A stretch of 42,738 nucleotides of DNA from Nocardioides jensenii JCM 1364 = NBRC 14755 (GTDB lineage Bacteria; Actinomycetota; Actinomycetes; Propionibacteriales; Nocardioidaceae), in NCBI RefSeq assembly GCF_001552535.1, contig NZ_BCRJ01000015.1:1-42738 (forward strand), given 5' to 3'. Every line of letters starts with the position of its first letter. Within the stretch, counting starts at the first letter, position 1. This document shows positions 1 to 9,738 of the stretch, one piece after another. The notes under the pieces were generated by a model. It ran no database searches, was not told the origin of the DNA, and saw only the letters and a list, made by a program, of their open reading frames with translations. Position numbers and translations under genes: made by a program.

Positions 1-3000
1 CCCCGCCTCAGCCGCCGCTCGCTCTTCGGAGCCGCCGCCGCGACCCTCGGCGCCGCAGCGGTGGTGGGCACGGCCAGTGGCGCCGCACTGACTCCCTCGG
101 ACGCCGCCGCGGCCGCCGGCCCCGGTGGGCTCCCGAAGGAGCTGACGAACGCGTTCCGCAAGCCGGGCACCGCGAGCGCGGCCGGCTTCCGCTGGTGGTG
201 GCCACACGGGCTGGTCGACCCGACCGAGATCGCCCGCGAGGTCGACCAGGTCGCGGACGCCGGGTTCGGCCACCTCGAGGTCGCGGACGTGACCCACAGC
301 CTCCGGGCGCGCGACATCGAGATCGACGTCGCGACGTACGGCTGGGGCACGGCGCCCTGGATCGCCGGTGTGAAGGCGGCGCTGGCCCGAGCAGCCAAGC
401 GTGAGGTGCGCGTCGACATCACCGTCGGCCCGTCCTGGCCCGCTGCCGTTCCCACCATCACCCCCGACGACGACGCCGCCTGCACCGAGCTCGTGCACGG
501 GCAGGCCGAGGTGCCCGCCGGGACGACGTACGACGCAGCGCTGCCCGAGCCCGTCGTCGAGGCTGAGTCGTCGGTCACCCGCGCGACGCTGGTGGCCGTG
601 CAGGCGCACCGGGTGACCGGCCATGTCCGAGACCGCAACGGCGTCATCACCAGCACACTCCTCGCTCCGGAGTCCTGGATCGACCTGACCGACTCCGTCG
701 ACGGGGATCACCTCCGCTGGACCGCCCCCGCCCAGCCGGCCGGGGCCACCTGGGTGGTCCTCCCGACCTGGCGTCGCGGGTCCGGTCAGGAGCCGGAGGC
801 CGGTCCGCACACCTCGCCGCGCGCCTATGTGGTCGACCACTTCAGCCCCCTGGGTGCGCAGGCCGTCATCGACCTGTGGGAGCAGCGGGTGCTGGACGGC
901 GAGCTGCGGGCCCTCCTGCGCGCGGCCGGTGGCAATCTCTTCGAGGACTCCCTGGAGATCGAGACCGAGGCGACGATCTGGACACCGAGCTTCCTCGACG
1001 AGTTCCGGAAGAGTCGCGGCTACGACCTGCTGCCGTGGCTGCCGTTCGTGCTGGAGAAGAAGGAGAAGTACCAGTTCTCCCTGGCCGCCTCCGACGGCAC
1101 GACCGTCGACAACCGTCGCACCAACGAGATCCGTGACGACTACAACCAGGTGCTCTCCGACCTCTATCTCGACGGCCACCTCCGCCCGGTGCAGGAGTTC
1201 GCCCGCACCCTCGGACTCGGCATCAGGATCCAGCCCTACGGGCTCGAGACCGACACCATGCAGCACGCCGGCATCGTCGACGTCCCGGAGACGGAGTCAC
1301 TCGGGTTCAAGAACCTCGATGACTACCGGATCATGGCCTCGGGCCGTGACCTCGCCGGCCACCGGCTCCTGTCCTGCGAGGCGATCTGCTACAACGGCGC
1401 CGCCTACAACACGTCGTGGGGTGCCAACAGCGTCAGCCCGACCGCGCAGAACCAGGCACTGTTCACCATCAACAGCATCTTCGCGGCCGGGGTGAACCGG
1501 CTGATGATCCACGGCTTCCCCTACGCGCAGGCACCGGACGTCACGTGGCCCGGGTTCGCCGCGTTCTCGCCGTACTACAACAACGCGATCGGCTTCGGCG
1601 AGGCGTGGGGACCGCGAACCCCGCAGTGGGAGCACGTCCCCGGCATCGCCGCCTACATCGCCCGCACCCAGTTGGTCCTGCAGACCGGGACACCGACGTA
1701 CGACGTCGCGTTCTGGCGGCACAAGGGCTGGGCCTCGACGGGCATCGGTCCGCAGTGGATCACGAACAACGGCACCAAGCTCGGGTGGTCGCACTCGTTC
1801 ATCAGCGCCTCGTTGCTGGAGTTCGACGGGGTGCAGGTGCGCGGCGGACGACTCGCACCTGACGGGCCGGCCTACAAGGCGCTGGTCATCGGCCCCGACT
1901 CGCTGCGCGGCAACGCCTTCACCCTGGACATCGACGGCGCGAAACGGGTGCTGGCCCACGGCCGGGCCGGGCTGCCGATCGTCCTCATCGGCGACTGGTC
2001 CGCGGTCACGCCGGTCGGGCGTGACGACGAGGCGGCGACAGCGGAGGTCCGCGGACTCGTCGCCCAGATCGCTGCCCTGCCGACCACGCGGAGCGTTCCC
2101 GAGACGGAGGTGGGCAACGCGCTGGCCGCGCTCGGTGTCGTCCGCGACGTCGAACACGCCGATTCCACGCTCATGCACGTGCGCCGTGTCGAGGGCGACC
2201 TCGACCTCTACTACCTGGCGAACGCCCGGCATGCGGAGAACCGCCGGCTGAAACCTGTCGCCCAGGACGTCTGGCTGACCGCGACCGACCCGACGGCCGT
2301 TCCGTGGCTGCTCGACGCGTGGACCGGCGAGGTCACCAGGGTCGCCGCGTTCGAGCGCTCCGGCGACAGGGTCCGGGTGCGCGTCGACCTCGTGCCCGGC
2401 CAGTCGACCGTGGTCGCACTCGGAGCTCCCGGCAAGGGTGTCGCACGCTCCGTGCTGCCGGTCTCGACCGTCGGCCAGAGCGTCGTCGCACGCGGTGCGA
2501 ACGCGGCGCTGCGCAGCACGACTGCCGGATCCTTCGACCTCACGCGCACCGACGGCTCGACCGCGAGGGTCGAGATCGACCGGGTCCGCGGCCCGCTTGT
2601 CCCCACGGAGTGGTCGCTGGAGCTCGAGGACTGGGCGCCGGCGGATCCCGCGAACCCGACGGACCTCCGGACCAGCAAGGTGCGGCGCACAGTCGACCTC
2701 CCGGCGCTGCAGTCGTGGTCGACGGTCGCGGGCTTCGAGGACGTCTCCGGCATCGGGCGCTACCGGACGACCATCGACACGGGCACCGACTGGACCGCCG
2801 ACCACGGTGCCTGGCTGGAGCTCGGCGAGGTCAACGACACCTTTCTGGTGCGAGTCAATGGCGAGGCGTTGCCTCCGTGCGACCCGCTCGTGGCGACGAT
2901 CGATCTCGGCCGGCGGTTGATCAGCGGTCGCAACGAGATCGAGGTCGAGGTGGCCTCGACGCTGCTCAACCGGTTACGTGTCGTGACCCCGGCCGTCTAC

Positions 3001-3081
3001 GGTGCGGCCACCCGCCAGAACTATGGTCTGATCGGGCCGGTCCGACTGGTGCCCTACGTGGAGAAGGTTGTCTCCGCCTGA
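1..3081 (+). CDS. GH106-family glycoside hydrolase (alpha-L-rhamnosidase-like), Tat-exported; 5' end outside window
   Basis: Frame 1 is open from the first base, so the true start lies upstream. The first codons read S-R-R-S-L-F followed by an Ala-rich hydrophobic stretch, a twin-arginine signal peptide, so the enzyme is exported folded. The mature part begins with an F-R-W-W-W-P-H-G segment typical of GH106-type enzymes. It continues with S-C-E-A-I near codon 460 (a candidate catalytic Glu), an N-R-L-M-I-H-G-F segment and a Y-I-A-R-x-Q segment. The C-terminal roughly 150 residues look like the galactose-binding-type beta-sandwich common in this family. About 1026 residues are visible, a usual length. 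Known GH106 members release terminal L-rhamnose from plant or bacterial polysaccharides; the exact substrate here is inferred. It lies 55 bp upstream of lutA on the same strand and may share a transcript with it. Confidence 0.8.
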   Translation, partial: PRLSRRSLFGAAAATLGAAAVVGTASGAALTPSDAAAAAGPGGLPKELTNAFRKPGTASAAGFRWWWPHGLVDPTEIAREVDQVADAGFGHLEVADVTHSLRARDIEIDVATYGWGTAPWIAGVKAALARAAKREVRVDITVGPSWPAAVPTITPDDDAACTELVHGQAEVPAGTTYDAALPEPVVEAESSVTRATLVAVQAHRVTGHVRDRNGVITSTLLAPESWIDLTDSVDGDHLRWTAPAQPAGATWVVLPTWRRGSGQEPEAGPHTSPRAYVVDHFSPLGAQAVIDLWEQRVLDGELRALLRAAGGNLFEDSLEIETEATIWTPSFLDEFRKSRGYDLLPWLPFVLEKKEKYQFSLAASDGTTVDNRRTNEIRDDYNQVLSDLYLDGHLRPVQEFARTLGLGIRIQPYGLETDTMQHAGIVDVPETESLGFKNLDDYRIMASGRDLAGHRLLSCEAICYNGAAYNTSWGANSVSPTAQNQALFTINSIFAAGVNRLMIHGFPYAQAPDVTWPGFAAFSPYYNNAIGFGEAWGPRTPQWEHVPGIAAYIARTQLVLQTGTPTYDVAFWRHKGWASTGIGPQWITNNGTKLGWSHSFISASLLEFDGVQVRGGRLAPDGPAYKALVIGPDSLRGNAFTLDIDGAKRVLAHGRAGLPIVLIGDWSAVTPVGRDDEAATAEVRGLVAQIAALPTTRSVPETEVGNALAALGVVRDVEHADSTLMHVRRVEGDLDLYYLANARHAENRRLKPVAQDVWLTATDPTAVPWLLDAWTGEVTRVAAFERSGDRVRVRVDLVPGQSTVVALGAPGKGVARSVLPVSTVGQSVVARGANAALRSTTAGSFDLTRTDGSTARVEIDRVRGPLVPTEWSLELEDWAPADPANPTDLRTSKVRRTVDLPALQSWSTVAGFEDVSGIGRYRTTIDTGTDWTADHGAWLELGEVNDTFLVRVNGEALPPCDPLVATIDLGRRLISGRNEIEVEVASTLLNRLRVVTPAVYGAATRQNYGLIGPVRLVPYVEKVVSA

Positions 3082-3136
3082 GCAGACAGGCGAGGATGGC
3101 GAAGCGAGACCGATGACAGACAGGAGGAGGCCACTG

Positions 3137-3913
3137 ATGCGCGTCGCCCTGATGGTCACCTGCGTCAACGACGCGATGTTCCCCGACACCGGCAAGGCCG
3201 TGGTGACGCTTCTCCGCCGACTCGGCGTGGACGTGGAGTTTCCCGAGGCCCAGACCTGTTGCTCGCAGCCGATGGTCAACACCGGCTACCTCGACGAGGC
3301 CGTGCCGGTGGTCCGCACCTGGGTGGAGGCCTTCTCGGGGTACGACGCCGTGGTCACCCCGTCCGGATCGTGCGCCGGCACGTGTCGCCACCAGCACGGC
3401 ATCGTGGCCCGCCGCTCCGGCGACGCAGGACTGGTCGAGGCGGTCGCTCAGACCGGACCACGCGTCCACGAGCTCAGCGAGTTCCTCGTCGACGTCCTCG
3501 GGGTCACCGACGTGGGCGCCTACTTCCCGCACCAGGTGACCTATCACCCGACCTGTCACTCACTACGCATGTTGGGTGTGGGCGACCGCCCGCGGCGTCT
3601 GCTCGAGGCCGTGCGGGGGCTGCGTCTGGTGGACCTGCCGAGCGCGGCCGAGTGCTGTGGTTTCGGTGGCACCTTCGCGATGAAGAACGCCGACACCTCG
3701 GTCGCGATGGGCTCCGACAAGGCACGGCACGTGCGCGAGACCGGGGCCGAGGTCCTGGTCGCGGGCGACAACTCCTGCCTGATGCACATCGGCGGCGTGC
3801 TCTCGCGCCAGCAGGCCGGCGTACGTGTGATGCACCTGGCCGAGATCCTGGCCGCGACCGAGACGGACACGACGGAGCCTTCGGCCATGCTCGGCAAGGG
3901 AGTGGCCACGTGA
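3137..3913 (+). CDS. lutA: LutA/LldE-type (Fe-S)-binding subunit of L-lactate oxidation complex
   Basis: The 258-residue protein has the two-CCG-domain layout of LutA (YkgE/LldE). Cysteine clusters appear as T-C-C-S-Q-P near residue 36, S-C-A-G-T-C near 77, H-P-T-C-H near 140 and E-C-C-G-F-G-G near 174. LutA works with LutB and LutC to oxidise L-lactate to pyruvate in the cytoplasm, passing electrons to the respiratory chain. The ATG at 3137 was chosen because AGGAGG lies 7 nt upstream at 3122-3130; the frame is open further upstream to 3068 but without a ribosome site. The stop overlaps the lutB start (GTGA), so the genes are translationally coupled. Confidence 0.93.
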   Translation: MRVALMVTCVNDAMFPDTGKAVVTLLRRLGVDVEFPEAQTCCSQPMVNTGYLDEAVPVVRTWVEAFSGYDAVVTPSGSCAGTCRHQHGIVARRSGDAGLVEAVAQTGPRVHELSEFLVDVLGVTDVGAYFPHQVTYHPTCHSLRMLGVGDRPRRLLEAVRGLRLVDLPSAAECCGFGGTFAMKNADTSVAMGSDKARHVRETGAEVLVAGDNSCLMHIGGVLSRQQAGVRVMHLAEILAATETDTTEPSAMLGKGVAT

Positions 3914-5391
3914 GTGCCACGTTCGTCGGTATGCCGGCCTTCCCCGAGGCTGCGCGTGCGGCCCTGGCCGACCCGCAGTTGCGGCACAACCTTGCCCACG
4001 CGACCGACACCATCCGCAGGAAGCGGGCCTCGGTGGTCGCGGAGATCCCCGAGTGGGAGGAGCTGCGCCTGGTCGGGGCAGCTGTGAAGGATTCAGCACT
4101 CCGCTCGCTGGACACCCACCTCGTCGAGCTCGAGGAGCGGCTGGTCGCCAACGGCGCCGTCGTGCACTGGGCGCGCGATGCCGCGGAGGCGTGCGCCATC
4201 GTCGCCGAGGTGGCCACGCGTCACAGCGCCGAGGAGGTGGTCAAGGTGAAGTCGATGGTCACCCAGGAGATCGGGCTCAACGAAGCCCTGGCCGCCCAGG
4301 GCATCGCCGCCTGGGAGACGGACCTGGCCGAGCTCATCGTGCAGCTCGGGGACGACCTGCCCAGCCACATCCTGGTGCCGGCCATCCACCGCAACCGCGC
4401 CGAGATCCGGGAGATCTTCCGGACCAAGATGGCCGCCGCAGGCCGTCCGGCACCCGATGACCTGACCGACGACCCCGCAGCCCTGGCCGGCGCGGCACGT
4501 GAGCATCTCCGCGAGAAGTTCCTGCGCGCGAAGGTCGCCGTCTCGGGCGCGAACTTCGCCGTCGCAGAGACCGGAACCCTCGTCGTCGTCGAGTCGGAGG
4601 GCAACGGTCGGATGTGTCTGACCCTGCCCGATGTCCTGGTCTCGGTTGTCGGCATCGAGAAGGTGCTGCCGACCTGGGAGTCGCTCGACCCGATGATGCG
4701 GCTGCTGCCGCGTTCGTCGACCGGTGAGCGGATGAACCCCTACACCTCCACCTGGAGCGGAGTGACTCCCGGTGACGGACCGCAGGAGGTGCACGTCGTG
4801 CTCCTCGACAACGGCCGCACCAACGCTCTCGCCGACGACGTCGGACGCCAGGCACTTCGTTGCATCCGCTGCTCGGCCTGCCTCAACGTGTGCCCGGTCT
4901 ACGAGCGCACCGGCGGCCATGCCTACGGCTCGGTCTACCCGGGCCCGATCGGCGCCATCCTCAACCCACTGCTCAAGGGCACCGGCGTCGACGAGCAGAC
5001 CGACTCGCTGCCCTATGCGTCGTCGTTGTGCGGAGCCTGCTTCGAGGCCTGCCCGGTGCGCATCGACATCCCGGAGGTGCTGGTGCACCTGCGCACGAAG
5101 GTCGTCGACTCCCACCGTGGTGACCGGGTGCTGAAGCCGGAGGCGGTGGCGATGAAGGCGGCCGCGTTCGCCTTCAGCGATGCCCGACGTCTCGCGCTGG
5201 CCGAACGCGCCTCCGGGCTCGCCGGCCGGGTGATCGGCAGATGGGGCAAGACCCGGCTTCCCGGTGGCCGACCCGCGGCCGGGCGCATCCCGGGCCCCGG
5301 CGCGGCGTGGACCTCCGCACGGGACATGCCGGCACCGCCGAAGGAGTCGTTCCGAGCCTGGTGGAAACGTACGTCGGGAGGGCGCTCATGA
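3910..5391 (+). CDS. lutB: LutB/LldF-type iron-sulfur subunit of L-lactate oxidation complex
   Basis: This 493-residue protein has an N-terminal LUD domain of about 300 residues and a C-terminal ferredoxin-like part. The latter shows C318-x2-C321-x2-C324-x3-C328-P and C374-x2-C377-x3-C381-P, ligands for two 4Fe-4S clusters. In the LutABC (LldEFG) complex it is the electron-carrying core subunit. The GTG start at 3910 overlaps the lutA stop by 4 bp, and the stop overlaps the lutC ATG (ATGA), giving a tightly coupled three-gene operon. The frame is open far upstream, inside lutA, but that part is a shadow frame rich in Arg and Gly. Confidence 0.94.
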   Translation: MSATFVGMPAFPEAARAALADPQLRHNLAHATDTIRRKRASVVAEIPEWEELRLVGAAVKDSALRSLDTHLVELEERLVANGAVVHWARDAAEACAIVAEVATRHSAEEVVKVKSMVTQEIGLNEALAAQGIAAWETDLAELIVQLGDDLPSHILVPAIHRNRAEIREIFRTKMAAAGRPAPDDLTDDPAALAGAAREHLREKFLRAKVAVSGANFAVAETGTLVVVESEGNGRMCLTLPDVLVSVVGIEKVLPTWESLDPMMRLLPRSSTGERMNPYTSTWSGVTPGDGPQEVHVVLLDNGRTNALADDVGRQALRCIRCSACLNVCPVYERTGGHAYGSVYPGPIGAILNPLLKGTGVDEQTDSLPYASSLCGACFEACPVRIDIPEVLVHLRTKVVDSHRGDRVLKPEAVAMKAAAFAFSDARRLALAERASGLAGRVIGRWGKTRLPGGRPAAGRIPGPGAAWTSARDMPAPPKESFRAWWKRTSGGRS

Positions 5392-5987
5392 GTGCTCGCG
5401 ACGAGATCCTCGGCCGAGTGCGTGCAGCACTGGCCGACGTCGACACGTCCGCTGACGTCGCTGTTCCGGCGGCGCCACGAAGTGCCGCGCCGCCCGGCGA
5501 TGTCGTGGAGCTGTTCCTCGAGCGGGTGGCCGACTACCGCGCGGTCGTCGAACGGTGCTCGGTGGCCGACCTCGTCGAGCGGGTCCGAGCCGCGCTGCCG
5601 GAGGGTGGGCGGGTCGTCGTACCTCCTGGGCTCGAGATCGAGATCGTCGGTGCGGTGGCCGACGACCACCTCTCCGCCGCCGAGCTCGATGCCGTTGACG
5701 CGGTGGTCACCGCAGCCCGGGTCGGGATCGCGGAGACAGGCACGATCGTGCTCGACCACCAGCCCGACCAGGGTCGTCGTGCCCTCTCGTTGGTTCCCGA
5801 CCACCACGTCTGCGTGGTTCGTGCCGACCAGATCGTGCCCGACGTGCCCGACGCGGTCACGATGCTGGACCCGTCGCGACCACAGACCTGGATCAGCGGG
5901 CCGTCGGCCACGAGTGACATCGAGCTCGACCGGGTGGAGGGCGTGCACGGGCCGCGGGTGCTCCATGTGATCGTCGTCGACCCGTGA
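5388..5987 (+). CDS. lutC: LutC/LldG-type LUD-domain subunit of L-lactate oxidation complex
   Basis: The 199-residue protein is a single LUD domain, the size usual for LutC. Typical segments are [11 protein letters not shown] near residue 108, then S-L-V-P-D-H-H and a C-terminal G-P-S-A-T-S-D-I-E stretch. It is the third subunit of the L-lactate to pyruvate system. The ATG at 5388 overlaps the lutB stop. The stop lies only 6 bp from the stop of the convergent permease gene, with no obvious hairpin between them, so read-through antisense transcripts into the permease are possible. Confidence 0.93.
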   Translation: MSARDEILGRVRAALADVDTSADVAVPAAPRSAAPPGDVVELFLERVADYRAVVERCSVADLVERVRAALPEGGRVVVPPGLEIEIVGAVADDHLSAAELDAVDAVVTAARVGIAETGTIVLDHQPDQGRRALSLVPDHHVCVVRADQIVPDVPDAVTMLDPSRPQTWISGPSATSDIELDRVEGVHGPRVLHVIVVDP

Positions 5988-5993
5988 CCAGCC

Positions 5994-7349
5994 CTAGGCG
6001 ATGAACCCGATCACCATCACCAGCGGCAGTGAGACCACGGAGCCGACGGTGGTGGCCAGGGTGAGGGTCTTGAAGGTGCCCTTCGTCGAGAGGCCCATCA
6101 GGGCCTTGAACATCCAGAAGAAGTTGCTGTTGACGTGCAGGGCGAACATCGCGCCGGAGGCGATTGCCAGCCCGACCGCCACTGGGGCGATGTCGAGGGT
6201 GCTCAGCACCGGACCGATGATGCCGGCCGCGGCGAGCGCACCGACGGAGACCGATCCGATGGCCAGGTGCAGCACGGCGGCGATCACCCAGGCCAGCAAC
6301 AGCGTGAGGATGATCGGTGCGCCGTGGTCGGCCGAGAAGAGACCGGACAGCACGTCCTTCAGGTCGGTGGCCTTGATGACCTCGCCGAGCGAGCCGCCCA
6401 CACCGGTGATCAGCAGGATCTCGCCTGAGGTGTGGTAGCCGGCGGTCATCGCGGTCTCGGTCGCAGCCTGGCCGCGTGCCATCCGCGACATCACGTAGGC
6501 CAGGACGAGGCCGATGAACATGGCGACGTTCGCGTCGCCGAAGAAGGCGATGTAGGCGTTGGAGAAGTCGAGGACGTCCTCGCTGGCGAAGGCGGCGAAC
6601 GCGATCAGCAGCAGCGGGACCAGGATCGGGAGGAAGAGCACCGCGAGCGGCAGGTTGCTGTCGGTGTCCCCGGACTCGTCCGCGGCCTCCTGCTCGGCCA
6701 TCGCCTCGTCGACCTCCTCGTCGCTCGATGAGTCCCAGAACCCCATCTTGAACAGCAGGCTGACGACGACCGTGGTGATCGCCGCGGTGGCCAGGGCCAG
6801 GACGACGCCGTAGGGCAACCAGGTGCCGAGGCCGATGCCGAGCTTGCCGGTGATCAGCAGGACGGCGAGACCGGGGACCATGAACACGTAGCCGGAGAAG
6901 ATGCCGATGGCGACGGCCGAGGCCATCTTGGGCAGGCCTCGGGAGCCGATGCTGGGGGCAGTGGAGCGGGCCACGGGCGAGGCCAGCACCACCTGCACGT
7001 CGACGTAGATCGAAGGCATGATCGCGGCCAGGATGCTGGTCATCGCCAGCGGCATGCGGCCAGCGCCCACCCGCCGAACCAACGCCTGGACCAGCCGACG
7101 GAAGGCGCCTGCCTCGTGGAGCAGGGAGCCGATGACGACGCCGAAGCCGATCAGCAACCCGACCTCGAGCATGATCCCGGCGAACCCGGCGGTGATGGTC
7201 TTCACGGTCGTGGCCATGCCGAGGCCGTTGGCCAGGCCCATGTAGGCAGCGCCGGCGATCAGTGAGATGACCGGGTCCACCTTGGCCGCGACGATCAGCG
7301 CCACGACCCCTGCGATCGCGATGACGGTGTGGATGACGACCCAATCCAT
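5994..7349 (-). CDS. GntP-family permease (organic acid:H+ symporter)
   Basis: The 451-residue protein has about 12 hydrophobic segments and the GntP/CitMHS-like pattern, including an early G-x-G-x-x-x-x-G-F-A-G-I-M-L-E-V-G region and conserved P-S-I-Y-V-D-V-Q in the first half. A very acidic hydrophilic loop around residues 205-230 separates two membrane halves. The family imports gluconate, glycerate, citrate and related acids with protons. Next to lutABC and a CitA-type sensor, lactate or another small carboxylate is a reasonable but unproven substrate. The start is supported by AAGGAG about 8 nt upstream of the ATG. It diverges from the sensor kinase gene, so the two share a control region. 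Confidence 0.85.
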   Translation of the reverse strand: MDWVVIHTVIAIAGVVALIVAAKVDPVISLIAGAAYMGLANGLGMATTVKTITAGFAGIMLEVGLLIGFGVVIGSLLHEAGAFRRLVQALVRRVGAGRMPLAMTSILAAIMPSIYVDVQVVLASPVARSTAPSIGSRGLPKMASAVAIGIFSGYVFMVPGLAVLLITGKLGIGLGTWLPYGVVLALATAAITTVVVSLLFKMGFWDSSSDEEVDEAMAEQEAADESGDTDSNLPLAVLFLPILVPLLLIAFAAFASEDVLDFSNAYIAFFGDANVAMFIGLVLAYVMSRMARGQAATETAMTAGYHTSGEILLITGVGGSLGEVIKATDLKDVLSGLFSADHGAPIILTLLLAWVIAAVLHLAIGSVSVGALAAAGIIGPVLSTLDIAPVAVGLAIASGAMFALHVNSNFFWMFKALMGLSTKGTFKTLTLATTVGSVVSLPLVMVIGFIA

Positions 7350-7420
7350 GGTGTGCTCCTTCTCTGGTCCATCCCTGGCGCGGTTCTCGGCACCGGGCTC
7401 TGGTCGAGTCTCGGAGGTCG

Positions 7421-7436
7421 TGTGGCGCGCGTCACC
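7421..7436. promoter_or_regulatory. candidate Crp/GlxR-type operator in the permease-kinase divergent region
   Basis: TGTGG-N6-TCACC at this position resembles the Crp consensus TGTGA-N6-TCACA with one mismatch in each half. It lies 72 bp before the permease start and 62 bp before the kinase start, a good place for catabolite control. The match is short and GC-rich sequence can produce it by chance. Confidence 0.3.
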
Positions 7437-7497
7437 ATTGCGTGCATTAAGTTCACGTCAGACAGTCGCGCGCACTGCCCCGGAGGAGGTCGAGACG

Positions 7498-9033
7498 ATG
7501 TCGCTGGCTCGGCAGGTCCTCTGGCTGCAGCTGCTCCTGGTCGTGCTTCTGATCGCACCCCTGGCGACGCTCGCGGTGCTGCAGGCCCAGGACCAGGCCG
7601 ATGATCGGACCCGCGCCGTGGTCTCCGGGATTGCGGTGTCGATCGCGGAGGACCCGAGCGTGCGCGAGCGCGTCGAGTCGTCGGACCCGACGGCCGAGCT
7701 GCAGCCGTACGCATCGGCCGTCGAGCGGCTGACCGGCGTGGACTTCGTCGTGATCATGGCGCCGGACCGGACCCGATTCACCCATCCGACCGAGCGGGAA
7801 CGAGGTCGCGACTACATCGGCTCGATCGACGAGGCCCTGGCCGGGAAGGTGCACACCGAGGAGTTCCGAGGAACGCTCGGGCCCTCGATCCGGACCATTG
7901 CTCCGGTCGAGGACGAGCACGGGAACGTGGTCGCCCTGGTGTCGGTCGGCCGCACCCGCGAGCGCATCGGTGACCAGGTCCGTGACCAGCTCCCGTGGAT
8001 CGCCGGGGTCATGCTCGGTGGGCTGGTCGTCGGTGTTGCCGGTGCGTGGCTGGTCAGCCGTCGGCTCCGCCGCCAGACCGCCGGGTTGGGCGAGCGCGAC
8101 CTGCGAGCCATGTACGACCACCATGACGCGGTGCTGCACTCGATCCGGGAGGGCCTGCTGGTCTATGACACCGACGGGTCGGTCGCCCTGGTCAACGACG
8201 AGGCACGACGACTGCTGGATCTTCCCGAGGGGAAGGTCCGGGTCGAGGACCTGCCGCCGTCGTTGCGGCAACCGAGACAGGAACCGATCGCCGACGAGGT
8301 GCACCTGACCAGCTCGCGGGTCCTGGTGGTCAACCAACAGGCCGTGGAGGGCGGTGGGGGTCCGCGTGGACAGGTGGTCACCATCCGCGACCGCACCGAG
8401 CTCGAGGCCATGCTGGGCGAGCTGGACTCCGTTCGCAGCTTCGCCGAATCCTTGCGCAGCCAGGCCCACGAGAGCTCCAACCGGCTGCACACCATCATCA
8501 CCATGATCGAGATGGGAAGGCCCGCCGACGCGGTCTCGTTCGCCACCCAGGAGCTGGACCTGTCACAGACCCTGATCGACCGGCTGGTGCGCGACATCGA
8601 CGAGCCGGCACTCTCCGCACTGCTGCTCGGCAAGGCCAGCACCGCCGACGAGCGCGGGGTGCGGTTGGTGATCACCGAGGACTCCGAGCTCGACTCCGTC
8701 GAACCACTCAGCTCGGGGGAGGTGGTCACCCTCGTCGGCAACCTGGTCGACAATGCGCTCGACGCGGCCGGGACCGGGCCCGACGCCGTGGTGACGGTGA
8801 CGGCACGACGCGACGAGGCGGGCCTGCTGATCCGGGTCGCCGACAGTGGCACCGGAATCACGGAGGAGGCGTTGGGGCACGTCTTCGATCGTGGCTTCTC
8901 GACCAAGGGCGCCGGGCGTGGGCTGGGGATGGCCTTGGTGGTGCAGACCGTACGACGCCACGACGGCACCATCGTCGTTGACCGCGATCCGTCGGTCATC
9001 GAGGTCCGCATCCCGGGCGAGGAGCGGGCATGA
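7498..9033 (+). CDS. CitA/DcuS-type sensor histidine kinase
   Basis: The 511-residue protein has a membrane segment at about residues 8-28, an extracytoplasmic sensor domain of about 130 residues (sCache/PAS-like) and a second membrane segment near 167-187. A cytoplasmic PAS domain follows near 205-300, then a kinase core. The phospho-acceptor is His324 in Q-A-H-E-S-S-N-R-L-H, the typical H-box of the citrate/fumarate sensor family. The ATP site shows N-L-V-D-N-A-L-D-A and G-R-G-L-G-M-A. GGAGGAGG lies just upstream of the ATG at 7498; the frame is open upstream without a good start. It overlaps the response regulator by 4 bp. It probably senses an external organic acid and controls the divergent permease and perhaps lutABC. 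Confidence 0.92.
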   Translation: MSLARQVLWLQLLLVVLLIAPLATLAVLQAQDQADDRTRAVVSGIAVSIAEDPSVRERVESSDPTAELQPYASAVERLTGVDFVVIMAPDRTRFTHPTERERGRDYIGSIDEALAGKVHTEEFRGTLGPSIRTIAPVEDEHGNVVALVSVGRTRERIGDQVRDQLPWIAGVMLGGLVVGVAGAWLVSRRLRRQTAGLGERDLRAMYDHHDAVLHSIREGLLVYDTDGSVALVNDEARRLLDLPEGKVRVEDLPPSLRQPRQEPIADEVHLTSSRVLVVNQQAVEGGGGPRGQVVTIRDRTELEAMLGELDSVRSFAESLRSQAHESSNRLHTIITMIEMGRPADAVSFATQELDLSQTLIDRLVRDIDEPALSALLLGKASTADERGVRLVITEDSELDSVEPLSSGEVVTLVGNLVDNALDAAGTGPDAVVTVTARRDEAGLLIRVADSGTGITEEALGHVFDRGFSTKGAGRGLGMALVVQTVRRHDGTIVVDRDPSVIEVRIPGEERA

Positions 9034-9728
9034 TCCGGGTGCTGGTCGTCGAGGACGAGGAGCTGATCGCGGAGGCGCATCGCACGTTCACCGAGCGCGT
9101 GGAGGGCTTCACCTGCGTCGGTGTGGCGGGCACGGTCCGCGCGGCGGTGCAGGCGTTGCAGGCACATCAGGCCGCGGGGCAGCCGGTCGACCTCGTGCTG
9201 CTCGACCTCGGTCTCCCCGACGCCAGCGGCATCGAGGTTGCCGTCGCCAGCCACCACCTCCGACCCGCGCCGGACATCATCGTGATCTCGGCCGCGCGAG
9301 ATCTCGCCGTCGTGCGAGACGCGGTCTCACGTGGCGCCGCCCTGTACCTGCTCAAACCGTTCACGTTCGCGTCGTTCCGCGAGCGACTGGAGAGCTATCG
9401 CACCTTCCGTGAGTCGCTGATCGGGCCGGGGGCCCGCACGGTGATCTCGCAGGCGGACGTGGACCGCGCGGTCGAATCGCTCCGGGCGCCCGCCTCGAGG
9501 GGAACCTCGGCGAAGGGGGCGGCCGTGGAGACCAGTGCCGCGATCGCCCGACACCTCCGTGACGCCGGCGACGGGCAGACAGCGGCGGAGGTGGCGAGCA
9601 GTGTGGGGGTCTCACGAGTGACCGCGTGGCGCTACCTCGAGCGGCTCGCCGACGACGGTCTTGTCACGCGGGACACCGAGTACGGCCGCGCCGGGCGCCC
9701 GCAGGTGCGCTACAGCTGGACCGGCTGA
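9030..9728 (+). CDS. CitB/DcuR-type response regulator
   Basis: The 232-residue protein has an N-terminal receiver domain with acidic residues E8, D9, the phospho-acceptor Asp59 in L-L-D-L-G-L-P-D and a conserved Lys in L-L-K-P-F. The C-terminal part contains a helix-turn-helix at about residues 185-225, with V-S-R-V-T-A-W-R-Y-L-E as the likely recognition region. This arrangement matches regulators paired with CitA/DcuS kinases. The ATG overlaps the kinase stop (ATGA), so the two are made together. Its likely targets are the GntP permease promoter and possibly the lut operon. Confidence 0.92.
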   Translation: MIRVLVVEDEELIAEAHRTFTERVEGFTCVGVAGTVRAAVQALQAHQAAGQPVDLVLLDLGLPDASGIEVAVASHHLRPAPDIIVISAARDLAVVRDAVSRGAALYLLKPFTFASFRERLESYRTFRESLIGPGARTVISQADVDRAVESLRAPASRGTSAKGAAVETSAAIARHLRDAGDGQTAAEVASSVGVSRVTAWRYLERLADDGLVTRDTEYGRAGRPQVRYSWTG

Positions 9729-9738
9729 CGCGCCACGG

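Noticed and set aside
1297..2805. 502-codon open frame on the minus strand inside the GH106 gene
   Set aside because: Antisense shadow of a GC-rich gene; Arg/Gly/Pro-rich low-complexity translation without any family motif, while the plus frame has clear GH106 features.
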